Shown here in pieces: positions 8,227-15,951 of a stretch of 35,598 nt of DNA (position 1 is the stretch's first letter; the number at the start of each line of letters is the position of its first letter). The translations under genes were made by a program, and so were the position numbers. The notes below the pieces were generated by a model. It saw only the letters and a program-made list of their open reading frames with translations. It was not told the DNA's origin and made no database searches. This stretch comes from Candidatus Anoxychlamydiales bacterium (GTDB lineage: Bacteria > Chlamydiota > Chlamydiia > Chlamydiales > SM23-39). The DNA lies in the NCBI GenBank assembly GCA_011064745.1, contig JAAKFJ010000003.1, positions 1-35,598 of the forward strand. The letters are read 5' to 3'.

Positions 8227-8879
8227 TTTGCTCCGATTGGGTTTTCTCTTTTTTTCCAATAAAAAGGGCCATAATTATAAGTTAGCTCTTCATTTTTTTT
8301 TATGACTCTTTTGGTTCTAAAAATTATGTGGATAGCTCCATTTAAATAGACAGAAAGCGGACTAACATTCGGTTTAAAGCTATGGTTCACAAATCTTATC
8401 AAAGAGCCCTCTTCTCTAGCATCGATGGTATAGGGTGTTTTTTTATAACCTATAGAATACTCAAAAAGATATGAATTTTTATCATCCATAATTTTTCGAT
8501 ATTTTCTGACATTGCCGGTATATTCTCCTAAAAACTCTCTAATCTTAAAATCTTTATTAGCAAAAAGCCCATACTCTTTAGTAGAATCAATCCATTTGAT
8601 ATAGACATCGGGGATAAAATGAGCTTTGATTTCTTTTTCATAATACGTGCCAAACCAAATATTTTCTTTGGTTAAAAGACCTTCTCTACCCGCTTTGATA
8701 CATATTTTATTAATTTTTTTTAATATTCTTGGAGTATCGAAGTGCAAAGTTGGTATATATTTAATCTCGAGCAGGTCTTCAAATTCTTTTTTTGTATAGA
8801 CAAAAACCTTGCCGTCTCGCTTAATTTTAAATAGGTAGTCGTCTTTCATAAAAAATATTTGTTTTAATTTATTATACAT
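8223..8879 (-). CDS. SET-domain protein lysine methyltransferase (NUE/cpnSET type)
   Basis: The 218-residue protein has a SET domain in its C-terminal half: YGLFANKDFKIREFLGEYTG (103-122), IRFVNHSFKPNV (161-172, with the NHS cofactor pocket) and ELTYNYG (198-204, with Tyr203 in the catalytic position). The N-terminal ~95 residues are unassigned. Chlamydial SET proteins are reported to methylate histones: NUE of C. trachomatis acts on host histones after type III secretion, and cpnSET acts on the bacterial histone-like Hc1. There is no pre-SET or post-SET zinc cluster. A second ATG at 8849 is possible. It heads the operon with the rRNA methyltransferase and the GNAT gene, so a bacterial substrate (ribosomal or histone-like protein) is as plausible as a host one. 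Confidence 0.85.
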   Translation of the reverse strand: MYNKLKQIFFMKDDYLFKIKRDGKVFVYTKKEFEDLLEIKYIPTLHFDTPRILKKINKICIKAGREGLLTKENIWFGTYYEKEIKAHFIPDVYIKWIDSTKEYGLFANKDFKIREFLGEYTGNVRKYRKIMDDKNSYLFEYSIGYKKTPYTIDAREEGSLIRFVNHSFKPNVSPLSVYLNGAIHIIFRTKRVIKKNEELTYNYGPFYWKKRENPIGAK

Positions 8880-8883
8880 AATT

Positions 8884-8912
8884 TTGCAAAAAAATTAAAA
8901 CTTTTGCACAAT
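8884..8912 (+). promoter_or_regulatory. Possible promoter for the OsmC-family gene
   Basis: TTGCAA, a 17-base spacer and CACAAT, each 4/6 to consensus, lie 23 bases before the ATG at 8935, which has AGGTAGG as its ribosome binding site. Confidence 0.4.
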
Positions 8913-8934
8913 AAAGAAAAAAGGTAGGTATATT

Positions 8935-9369
8935 ATGAGTAATTTTCCCCTAAAATTTGAAGTTATGGCAGATTCTAAATATGGAATTTCAGAGCCGTGG
9001 CAATGCTCGGCTGATGCAATGGAGCCAATAACCGTTTCTATTCCGGCCGAGTTTAATGGTCCTGGAAAGGCTTATTCACCAGAAGACTTATATGGGCTAG
9101 CTGTTTTAAACTGTCTTATTTCTGTATATAAATCTCTTTGTGAAGCCAATAAAGTTGTTTTTGAAACAATCGATGGTAAATTAATTGTTACCATGGATAA
9201 AAAACAGCAAGATGGTCAGCTTATCTTAACTCACTTAGATATAACTTTTAATGTTCATGGCGCTCAGGATAAAGAAAAAGCTAGAGAGATTTTAGAAAAA
9301 GCGATTAGAGATTGTCCTGTAACTAATTCAATTAAATCCGGAAAGACCTGTCATATTAATATTGATTAA
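8935..9369 (+). CDS. OsmC/Ohr-family protein
   Basis: A 144-residue OsmC-fold protein. The two reactive cysteines are in their expected places: Cys60 in GLAVLNCLISVY and Cys127 in RDCPVTNSI, matching the ~C59/C125 pair of E. coli OsmC of similar length. OsmC and Ohr proteins reduce organic hydroperoxides in the cytoplasm with lipoyl or thiol reductants. The N-terminal part contains the YSPEDLYGLAV stretch common in the family's YhfA-like and SACOL-like branches, so the peroxide role is likely but not certain. It stands alone, divergent from the SET operon. Confidence 0.82.
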   Translation: MSNFPLKFEVMADSKYGISEPWQCSADAMEPITVSIPAEFNGPGKAYSPEDLYGLAVLNCLISVYKSLCEANKVVFETIDGKLIVTMDKKQQDGQLILTHLDITFNVHGAQDKEKAREILEKAIRDCPVTNSIKSGKTCHINID

Positions 9370-9477
9370 TTTATTTCAAATAAATTTTGATATTAAAGAC
9401 TTTTATTTGGTTTGAAGTTCTATTACATTTGATTTAAAATAAGCTCTAAAAAAAAACTTATATTTACGAGGTAAAAC

Positions 9478-10206
9478 ATGAAAAATATAATATTACTTTT
9501 CATCCTTGTGATCGTAGCCATTGCAGGACTTAAAACCTATAGAAATGCAAAGGAAGAAAAACCGCTCGTCGTGATCATGATGGGGGCTCCCGGCGCTGGT
9601 AAAGGTGCCCACGCACAAGATCTTAGTAAAACCTTAAATATAGCTCATATTTCAACAGGCGACCTTTTTAGAGAAAACATCAAAAATGAAACCCAGCTTG
9701 GAAATATGGCAAAAGATCTAATGGATAAAGGTCTGCTTGTTCCTGATAAGATAGCAGTTGATATGCTCTTCAAGCATATCAGAGATAATGGTTTTGATAA
9801 AACCGGTTATATCTTAGATGGTTTCCCAAGAACTTTAATTCAAGCAAAGGCTTTGGATGAAAGGCTAGCTAGAGATTACAAAAAAATCGCTGTTAACTTA
9901 AGCATTGATGAAGAGAAATTAGTTCAAAGAATTACAGGCAGACTTATTTGCAAATCTTGCGCAGCCTCATACCATAAAGAGAACCTCCCTCCTAAGCAGG
10001 ATGGTATTTGTGATAACTGCTCTGATGAGCTATACCAAAGAGACGATGACACTGAAGAAGTATTAAAAACAAGATTAGAAGCCTATAATAAAGATACCAA
10101 ACCTCTATTGGATTATTACCAAAACAAAAAGATTTTAAAAGATATAGATTCGAATGATACTAAAGAAGTTGTTTTCGAAAATCTTTTAAATACTGTGAAA
10201 TCTTAA
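9478..10206 (+). CDS. adk: Adenylate kinase with N-terminal hydrophobic segment
   Basis: The enzyme interconverts ATP + AMP and 2 ADP. A normal adenylate kinase core of ~214 residues begins near residue 29: P-loop GAPGAGKGA (36-44), HISTGDLFRE, LDGFPRT (113-119), the LID with four zinc-type cysteines (158, 161, 178, 181), then a C-terminal LEAY segment. Before the core lies MKNIILLFILVIVAIAGLK, a signal peptide or membrane anchor with an AIA possible cleavage site at 14-16. This is unusual for a cytosolic enzyme. Positive charges after the helix (Lys19, Arg22, Lys25) favour an anchored cytoplasmic domain; cleavage would instead send it across the membrane. The P-loop Thr expected after GKG is Ala44. 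A terminator follows. Confidence 0.88.
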   Translation: MKNIILLFILVIVAIAGLKTYRNAKEEKPLVVIMMGAPGAGKGAHAQDLSKTLNIAHISTGDLFRENIKNETQLGNMAKDLMDKGLLVPDKIAVDMLFKHIRDNGFDKTGYILDGFPRTLIQAKALDERLARDYKKIAVNLSIDEEKLVQRITGRLICKSCAASYHKENLPPKQDGICDNCSDELYQRDDDTEEVLKTRLEAYNKDTKPLLDYYQNKKILKDIDSNDTKEVVFENLLNTVKS

Positions 10207-10210
10207 ATCA

Positions 10211-10247
10211 AAAATGATTCATACCTTTTGGCATGAATCATTTTTTT
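10211..10247 (+). terminator. Rho-independent terminator after adk
   Basis: A long inverted repeat (ATGATTCAT-A-CC against GG-C-ATGAATCAT with one A/C mismatch, TTTT loop, A-rich base) is followed by seven T. It starts four bases after the stop of the adenylate kinase gene. Confidence 0.85.
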
Positions 10248-10343
10248 CTAAAAAGCCCATAATAAAGTTAAAATTATTATTATTTTATTTAAAAAAATTA
10301 GTATTTATTAAAAAAAAATCAACTATAAGTAATTAAATTTTTC

Positions 10344-10372
10344 TTTACAAAAAATTAATAATTCTCTATAAT
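10344..10372 (+). promoter_or_regulatory. Strong sigma70-type promoter
   Basis: TTTACA, exactly 17 bases, then a perfect TATAAT. The predicted transcript start near 10379 leaves a short leader before the ATG at 10410 and makes the earlier ATG at 10392 unlikely. Confidence 0.75.
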
Positions 10373-10409
10373 ATAATCGAATTGGGAACGTATGCAAGGA
10401 AGGAAAACA

Positions 10410-11852
10410 ATGTGTGTCTCTTCTATTTTTAGAAGTAAACAAACGATTGATAGTGATACAGCAATACTCACGTCAAATTTTTCTAATAATCAAAAAATAA
10501 GTAATAGTTCTTTTTTTAAAAACATCATAAAAAATTCTTTAAATCGTTTAGGCAGTATAAAAAATATTTTAAATCCAATATCTCGCTTCTTTACTTCTCA
10601 AAATAGCGCTGACTCAATCGAGTTAAAAGAGACCCCATTTAAGAAAAGCACATCTAAGACAGCTACTCATTCTAAGAAGATTTTTGATATAAAAGAGCTC
10701 TCTGGCAAAAGCATTGATAAAACCGCTACAACATCAATAGAAACCGCCCCAAAGAGTCTTCTTATTCGAGCGAGTAAAAACTTTTTGTCTCTATTAGATT
10801 TTATTTTCGTCAAACATCTTATCCATGCTAAAGCCTGTGATATAACAGTCTTAGTTATGTTTGCATTCATTGTTTTAGCTAGTGCTATTTCTATTGCCGC
10901 GCCCCATCTAGCCTTACTTAATTTCGCTCTACTTGGACAACTCTATGTTCAACCAGCTTTTGGTATACTTAATGTAACAGTTGGGCTCGCTGTCGGTGTT
11001 CAATCTATTAAAAACTTAAAAAAAGCTATTCAAACTAAAAACAAAGAAGAAATCGTTATTGCTATTATTAGTGTATTTTACTCAATGGCTATCGCCACAA
11101 CAGGAGCGGTTGCTTTTGCAAACTTTTCAAATGATATATTATTAAAATCTCTGTTCACTATCTGTGCCGGTTTTGGTCTAGGAATTGGTTCTTACAACTT
11201 TTTAAAAACACAAAGATTTAAAAGACAATTAAAGATTGCTCAAGATAAAAATGAAGTAAAAGAATTTTTTAGAAAAAAAATTACAATCAGTAAAAATGAA
11301 ACTGAGGCTTTAAAAACCAAAATAGATAAATTAACACAAGATAAGGTCGATGAAGAGCTTCGAAAAAACCTAAGTAAAATTCAGTTTGAACTAATCCAAG
11401 CAAAAGGTGAAGATTTAAAAAAACAAAAACTTTTGGATTTAGAGCTTAAAATCATACGAAAAAGAAAAACTGCCAAACTAGAAAAAATTCTCAGATCCAA
11501 AATAACAAAAAACATAAAAGAATTTACCAAAAGCTCTAAAAACGAAGATAAAGATCTAAATATGGCTATTCATAAAGAGTTAAATATAAGAACTATAGCT
11601 GAAACTTTAAGAATACTAGCTCCTTCGTTATCTATAGCGGCCTTTGGAATAAATCAAATGTCTGCATTTGCAACGAGTGAGATTCAAAATTTAGTGTATT
11701 ATTCTATGATGCTTACATCTAAGTTATCAGGATTTTGGCTAAACTATGTTCCTAGTTGGAGAAACGTACCTTGCAATGATAAAAAAGTCTCAAAAACAAT
11801 CAAAACATCTCAGAAATTCTTCACTAAAAAAACCATCCTAGCCGCTAGTTAA
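10410..11852 (+). CDS. Large unknown membrane protein with coiled coil
   Basis: No family recognised. The 480-residue product starts at an ATG preceded by AAGGAAGGA; an ATG 18 bases earlier lacks such a site. Residues 1-130 are polar, basic and Ser/Thr-rich without a signal peptide. Next come two paired hydrophobic regions: about 143-190 (ITVLVMFAFIVLASAISIAA) and about 213-265 (IVIAIISVFYSMAIATTGAV, then LLKSLFTICAGFGLGIGS). A Lys/Glu-rich coiled coil follows at about 270-385. A weaker hydrophobic stretch (ILAPSLSIAAFG) lies near 400-415. A long polar N-terminus, bilobed hydrophobic regions and a coiled coil recall proteins that chlamydiae insert into the inclusion membrane, but this is only architectural inference. 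Confidence 0.7.
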   Translation: MCVSSIFRSKQTIDSDTAILTSNFSNNQKISNSSFFKNIIKNSLNRLGSIKNILNPISRFFTSQNSADSIELKETPFKKSTSKTATHSKKIFDIKELSGKSIDKTATTSIETAPKSLLIRASKNFLSLLDFIFVKHLIHAKACDITVLVMFAFIVLASAISIAAPHLALLNFALLGQLYVQPAFGILNVTVGLAVGVQSIKNLKKAIQTKNKEEIVIAIISVFYSMAIATTGAVAFANFSNDILLKSLFTICAGFGLGIGSYNFLKTQRFKRQLKIAQDKNEVKEFFRKKITISKNETEALKTKIDKLTQDKVDEELRKNLSKIQFELIQAKGEDLKKQKLLDLELKIIRKRKTAKLEKILRSKITKNIKEFTKSSKNEDKDLNMAIHKELNIRTIAETLRILAPSLSIAAFGINQMSAFATSEIQNLVYYSMMLTSKLSGFWLNYVPSWRNVPCNDKKVSKTIKTSQKFFTKKTILAAS

Positions 11853-11933
11853 TAAAATATATTCATATCTTAGTTAAGCACTTTTATAAGAAGTGTGATA
11901 TTGAATGGTATTTAACTTTATCTTTTGAGATAT

Positions 11934-12803
11934 TTAAGAAATCTCAATCTCAGAGACCACAGGCATATGATCTGATGGAAATTTACCATCGAAGGTATCT
12001 GCTAAAATACCATGAGATCTAACATTTACTTTTTTATTAACAAAGATAAAATCCGGTTTTACCCCAGGTTGACCAGCTTCTTTAAAACCTGACCAAGAGC
12101 CTGTTGGACCGTGGTGAGGAAAAACAGCTTTAAACTGTGCATCTATCAAAAAGTTATCTCTAGTTAATATTTTATAGGTCTCTTCACCACCGAGCTTTGG
12201 AAAGATATTAAAATCTCCGGTAATGATAAAAGGGTGATTATTAGTTATTTGAATTACTTGTTCTCTTAATAGCTGAGCACTCTTATTTCTAGCTAAAATA
12301 GAGTGATAATCGAAATGAGTATTAAAAAAATAAAAGATTTGATCAGTTTTCAAATCCTTTAATTTGGCCCAAGTTACGCCTCTTAGATATCTAGCATTCC
12401 AACCTTTACTTAATATTTCAGGTGTTGGAGAGAGGTAAAAATGAGATGTTTGAAGAATTTCAAAACGCTCTTTCAAAAATAAAATTGCATCGACAGAGCC
12501 CTTTTCTTCACCCTCCGTTAAAGCAATACCATGCCAATCATATTCAGGAAGAAGGCTGATAAGATCATTTAACTGATCTTCAGTAGGCTCTTGTAGGCCT
12601 ATAATATCCATATGATGAAAACGGATCATACTAGCCACGAACTCTTTTCTACATCCCCAGCTACAATCACTTGATTTTTTTTCTTCAGCATCTTTTAAAT
12701 GGATATTAAAAGACATGATTCTAATGATATTATCTATACCATTATTAGTTTTTAAAGCTGTCTTTTGTATCCTTAAACTATTGCTAGTCCTGGAAGGTTC
12801 CAT
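11934..12803 (-). CDS. Endonuclease/exonuclease/phosphatase (EEP) family protein
   Basis: The 289-residue protein is a metal-dependent phosphoesterase of the EEP fold (DNase I, inositol-phosphatase and sphingomyelinase relatives). All hallmark positions are visible: MSFNIH (Asn33), GLQEP (metal Glu72), FFNTHFDYHS (His163), ITGDFNIFP (Asp197, Asn199) and SDHMPV (Asp278, His279). It is closest in style to the short bacterial EEP proteins with a GSVDAILFL segment and a DFIFVN segment. There is no signal peptide. The substrate (nucleic acid, phosphoinositide or other phosphoester) is not determined. The ATG at 12803 has GAGGG just upstream. It lies downstream of the kinase gene on the same strand. 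Confidence 0.82.
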   Translation of the reverse strand: MEPSRTSNSLRIQKTALKTNNGIDNIIRIMSFNIHLKDAEEKKSSDCSWGCRKEFVASMIRFHHMDIIGLQEPTEDQLNDLISLLPEYDWHGIALTEGEEKGSVDAILFLKERFEILQTSHFYLSPTPEILSKGWNARYLRGVTWAKLKDLKTDQIFYFFNTHFDYHSILARNKSAQLLREQVIQITNNHPFIITGDFNIFPKLGGEETYKILTRDNFLIDAQFKAVFPHHGPTGSWSGFKEAGQPGVKPDFIFVNKKVNVRSHGILADTFDGKFPSDHMPVVSEIEIS

Positions 12804-12922
12804 AGCCCTCTTTTATTGGTAAGTTCAAACATCCTTATTATATCAAAAATGCTAAAAATTTAGAATAATAATATATAGCACTAATAATCAACAGCTTAAA
12901 TTACAAACTAAATTTTTTATGT

Positions 12923-14914
12923 TTATTGCGATGGTTTAGCCCAACCAAATTCTTTTGGAAGCTGTAGCGCAGGAGCGGGTCCAGTTGAAGCTTTTGCTCC
13001 TGGTGCTGATCTCGCTGATGGCATCATCTTAGAAAAATCCATAGGTGGTGGCGCATTGCGACGACGAACTGGTCCAGTGTCTGTGTCTGGTTTAACTACT
13101 GTTCTTGATGATGGCATCCCAAAATCCATGGGTGGTGGCTTGCGACGAACTGGTCCAGTGTCTGTGTCTGGTTTAACTACTGTTCTTGATGATGGCATCC
13201 CAAAATTCATGGGTGGTGGCTTGCGACGAACTGGTCCAGTGTCTGAGTCTGATTTAACTACTGTTCTTGATGATGGCATCCCAAAATCCATAGGTGGTAG
13301 TTTTTTGCCACGAGGTTCAGTGCTTGAAACCGCTGATGCTCCTGGTGCTGGTCTCGATGATGGCATCCCAAAATCCATATGTGGTAAGGGACGATCTCGT
13401 TGAAGGCTTGAAACTGCTGCTACTGCTCTATTTGTGGGCATTCCCAGCCCTGTATAGGATGATGAGCTGGCTGCGCTAACTGTAGGTGCAATCTCTTTTA
13501 ACTCCTTTAAAAGCTGTAATACTTGAGATGCATTGGGTCGATCCTCTGGTCGATGTTGTTTGATCTTGCAGACTGTCTCATATAACTTTGAAGTGAAAGG
13601 GTCAGTTTTAATGTGTCGTTTTTTTCTTTGTATTTCAGGTTCTTCATTTTTACCTTCGGCTGGGAAGATAGGGAGAGAATAAATATCATATTGATCTTTA
13701 ACAAAATTAGTAGGATTTTTATAAACATCTGGCCAGAGAACTTCCATGAAAAATTCTTCAATCATATGTCCAAAAGCGTATATATCAGAGGTTTGAGAGT
13801 CAAACTTGGAGAAATCTGCAGCCTGAGCAATGTACTTTTCTTTTATTTTGGCTGCTATTGATTGTTTTTCTTTCTCATCTATTTCAGGATTATTGAGTAT
13901 TTCTTCTTGTTCTTTTTCTATCTTAGCAAACACTTCTCTTATTTGTTTTGTGTCAGGCTTCCAGTTTTTTTCATCCCAAGGAAAAACTTCTGGCCCGCAA
14001 ATAGGTAAAGAAGTTTCGGATACCGATTCTCCTATTTTAGTTAAGCGATCAAAATCAGTAAGAATTGGGTGAGAATTCCCATCTTCCCCTATATCTTCAA
14101 GAATATTATCGCATTTTAAATCATTGTGTTCCAATTCTTTACCGTGCAAGTCTACCAAGATTTGGCAAAGTTCGGTCAAGAAATCGATTTTTTGCATATC
14201 AGTCCACTTGGGGCGGGGTTTTTTAAAGAGGTGTGAAAGAGTTTTAAAACAAGAAAGATCGCCTCGATAAGCAGGTTGTACCCAAGCTGTTTTTTTAACT
14301 TCTGTTTTCTCATTTGTCTTTGTATCAATTATAGCATTACCCGAATAGTTTATGATATATTGGGTTCGAATTAATCCTGGCACATTAAGCTTGTTGAGTT
14401 TAGGAAGCAATTGCATCTCATTGTCAATGCCTTTTTGAACATCACCTGTGGCATTAATTTGAGATAAAAACGCGATAGGACGCTCTTCATTCAAAATAGC
14501 TTTTTGAACCTTTTTTAAAGCTCCATCTCCCAATTTATCTTTTGCTTTACCAAATAACAGAAAAATTTGACCATCCGATGTCACCATCGCTTTGATTTTT
14601 ACAATAGTTTTATTTTTATCATTTAATTGTACTTGTGTCACTTCAAATTTTCTTCCGTCAACCTCTAGGTGTTTTTTTGACAATAACATAGATGCTATGG
14701 CACTTGAGCCTATTAGAAGACTACTTAGGGACACTGGTGGTTCCATCTCTTTTATCCATGTGCCTTTTTGTGCTTCAATCTCTTGAATAACATTTTCCAC
14801 TATCTTGTCTATATCAGCTCTTTTTTGAAGAGATGCAGGGAATAACTCTTTAAAAGCTTTATGGTCTAAAGCAGAGAATGATCCACTAGGATCTGGACTT
14901 GGAATAGTTGCCAT
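12923..14914 (-). CDS. Eukaryotic-type protein kinase with proline-rich repeat tail
   Basis: 663 residues. The frame is open to 15001, but the ATG at 14914 has GAGGAAAAA upstream and a consensus promoter in front, so it is the start. Residues ~115-510 form a kinase fold: a poor Gly loop (LGDGALKKV, 128-136), an alpha-C type Glu166, catalytic loop HNDLKCDN (263-270), DFDR in place of DFG (287-290), GPE in place of APE, SDIYAFG, and a final RPNASQVLQLL. The usual beta-3 VAIK lysine is not evident (IAFL). The tail from ~510 holds 27-residue repeats around PPMDFGMPSSR and TGPVRR, proline- and Arg-rich and disordered. It probably phosphorylates or binds proteins; the repeats look like protein-binding motifs. 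Secretion as an effector is inference. Confidence 0.82.
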   Translation of the reverse strand: MATIPSPDPSGSFSALDHKAFKELFPASLQKRADIDKIVENVIQEIEAQKGTWIKEMEPPVSLSSLLIGSSAIASMLLSKKHLEVDGRKFEVTQVQLNDKNKTIVKIKAMVTSDGQIFLLFGKAKDKLGDGALKKVQKAILNEERPIAFLSQINATGDVQKGIDNEMQLLPKLNKLNVPGLIRTQYIINYSGNAIIDTKTNEKTEVKKTAWVQPAYRGDLSCFKTLSHLFKKPRPKWTDMQKIDFLTELCQILVDLHGKELEHNDLKCDNILEDIGEDGNSHPILTDFDRLTKIGESVSETSLPICGPEVFPWDEKNWKPDTKQIREVFAKIEKEQEEILNNPEIDEKEKQSIAAKIKEKYIAQAADFSKFDSQTSDIYAFGHMIEEFFMEVLWPDVYKNPTNFVKDQYDIYSLPIFPAEGKNEEPEIQRKKRHIKTDPFTSKLYETVCKIKQHRPEDRPNASQVLQLLKELKEIAPTVSAASSSSYTGLGMPTNRAVAAVSSLQRDRPLPHMDFGMPSSRPAPGASAVSSTEPRGKKLPPMDFGMPSSRTVVKSDSDTGPVRRKPPPMNFGMPSSRTVVKPDTDTGPVRRKPPPMDFGMPSSRTVVKPDTDTGPVRRRNAPPPMDFSKMMPSARSAPGAKASTGPAPALQLPKEFGWAKPSQ
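13066..13308 (-). repeat. Three 81-bp in-frame tandem repeats in the kinase tail
   Basis: Units begin at 13066, 13147 and 13228, exactly 81 bases apart. The first two differ at only a handful of positions and the third slightly more. Each encodes 27 residues built on KPPPMDFGMPSSRTVV and DTDTGPVRR. Degenerate copies continue on both sides (around 12990-13065 and 13309-13395), so the coding array has about five to six units. High nucleotide identity suggests recent unequal crossing-over or slippage. Confidence 0.95.
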
Positions 14915-14966
14915 TTTTTCCTCATTATTTATTATTGTACTGTAATAACTACTAATTATTAAAAAT

Positions 14967-14995
14967 ATTATAACATTATTATGAATTGTATTCAA
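14967..14995 (-). promoter_or_regulatory. Strong sigma70-type promoter for the kinase gene
   Basis: On the minus strand TTGAAT, 17 bases and a perfect TATAAT. The predicted transcript begins near 14960, inside the longer open frame, which fixes the kinase start at 14914 with a ~45-base leader. Confidence 0.75.
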
Positions 14996-15268
14996 TGACA
15001 AATTAGTTTTTTAAAAAAAAATTATTATAGAATAAATTCTTTTTTTATGGCCTTGATACGCGAGTTTCTATGAAGTATTTTCTTGAATTCAACAAACCTT
15101 TTACATTAAATATTTAGTAGTCTTTTTATAATAATTACTGATATACAGCTCTATTCTTCTTTTGTGTGTTTTTCTACATCATATCCATCACCACCTATTT
15201 AACTCTCGTCAAGTAGTGAATCTGGACCTCCGATTTTACCTTTCATAGTAAGTAAATCATCTTCTTGA
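14996..15268. other. Intergenic gap with a possible decayed small frame
   Basis: Between the kinase promoter and the next minus-strand gene there is no convincing gene. On the minus strand an ATG at 15246 reads MKGKIGGPDSLLDES, a stop at 15199-15201, then IGGDGYDVEKHTKEE to a second stop at 15151-15153 in the same frame. A Gly/acid-rich composition on both sides of one stop codon hints at a small broken gene. No terminator hairpin was found. Confidence 0.3.
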
Positions 15269-15796
15269 TTAATCCTCCTCTTGATTAAAAAACCTATATA
15301 TACGCTGACAAATTAATTCATCAGCTTTTTTAGTTAAATCTCTATATTTTTGAGGAGCAATAACAATAGCCGCCACTTCAAGCATCCAAAATTCTTTATA
15401 GTTATTCATTGCAACTACACCAAGAGCATGAACAGCTGCTCTAGATAAGCTAATTGATGCTTCAGGCCATTTGCCTTGAAAAGCGAAATCTAGAGCCTTG
15501 AACGAGTCATACGCCCCTGCAATATAATGTCTCCAATCAAAATTTAAACATTCATTAAAGGGATAAAAATAAACAGCTTTTGAGAGCATAAAAGGAAGCG
15601 TATAGTGAGCGTTTAAATCAAAAACTCTTCTAGCTAATCCTTCAGATGTTAATTCATATCCAGGATCTCCTTTTGGTAAAAGAGATAGGCTTTCACAAGC
15701 TCTATCAGATATTTTTCTTAAAATTGATGCGATTTCTTGATTGTATTCTGATCCTCTATAAGTGATTTTAGTATCTGAATTATGGCTAATACGCAT
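15269..15796 (-). CDS. Unknown 175-residue protein
   Basis: No family recognised. The ATG has a strong ribosome binding site (AGGAGAGG). The protein is mixed alpha-helical, with an aromatic middle region (YFYPFNECLNFDWRHYIAGAYDSF) and a moderately hydrophobic helix near residues 118-150 (AAVHALGVVAMNNY, then EVAAIVIAP). It has an acidic tail (NQEED). There is no signal peptide. It lies between the acetoacetate decarboxylase operon and the kinase, on the same strand, but separated from each by more than 150 bases. Confidence 0.65.
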   Translation of the reverse strand: MRISHNSDTKITYRGSEYNQEIASILRKISDRACESLSLLPKGDPGYELTSEGLARRVFDLNAHYTLPFMLSKAVYFYPFNECLNFDWRHYIAGAYDSFKALDFAFQGKWPEASISLSRAAVHALGVVAMNNYKEFWMLEVAAIVIAPQKYRDLTKKADELICQRIYRFFNQEED

Positions 15797-15853
15797 AAAC
15801 CTCTCCTATTTAATAAAATTAAAATCTTGTGATGATAAGAGCTTGAAAAGATA

Positions 15854-15887
15854 AACGCTATGATTTTTTTTTAAATTTCATAGCGTT
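15854..15887 (-). terminator. Hairpin at the end of the acetone-type operon
   Basis: A perfect 10-base inverted repeat (AACGCTATGA / TCATAGCGTT) with a 14-base A/T loop lies 65 bases beyond the acetoacetate decarboxylase stop. On the minus strand it is followed by TTATCTTTTC, an imperfect T tract, so termination is likely but not certain. Confidence 0.5.
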
Positions 15888-15951
15888 ATAAAAAACTGTG
15901 TTAAGCCTTCAGAAAAATCACATTAAGATCTAAATAAGTTGCTTATCAATT

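Noticed and set aside
13066-13308. Repeat array as a CRISPR
   Set aside because: Units are contiguous with no unique spacers, are 81 bases long and are in frame within a coding sequence; no cas genes nearby.
13056-13403. Open frame on the plus strand across the 81-bp repeats, itself repetitive
   Set aside because: It is the mirror of the kinase repeat tail; the minus strand has the promoter, ribosome binding site and kinase domain in frame.
14915-15001. 29-residue N-terminal extension of the kinase resembling a hydrophobic leader
   Set aside because: A consensus promoter lies inside it and its ATG has no good ribosome binding site, so it is not translated in the main product.
15151-15246. 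Small minus-strand frame with an internal stop as a real gene
   Set aside because: Only two 15-codon pieces, with no clear ribosome binding site; kept only as a note in the intergenic entry.
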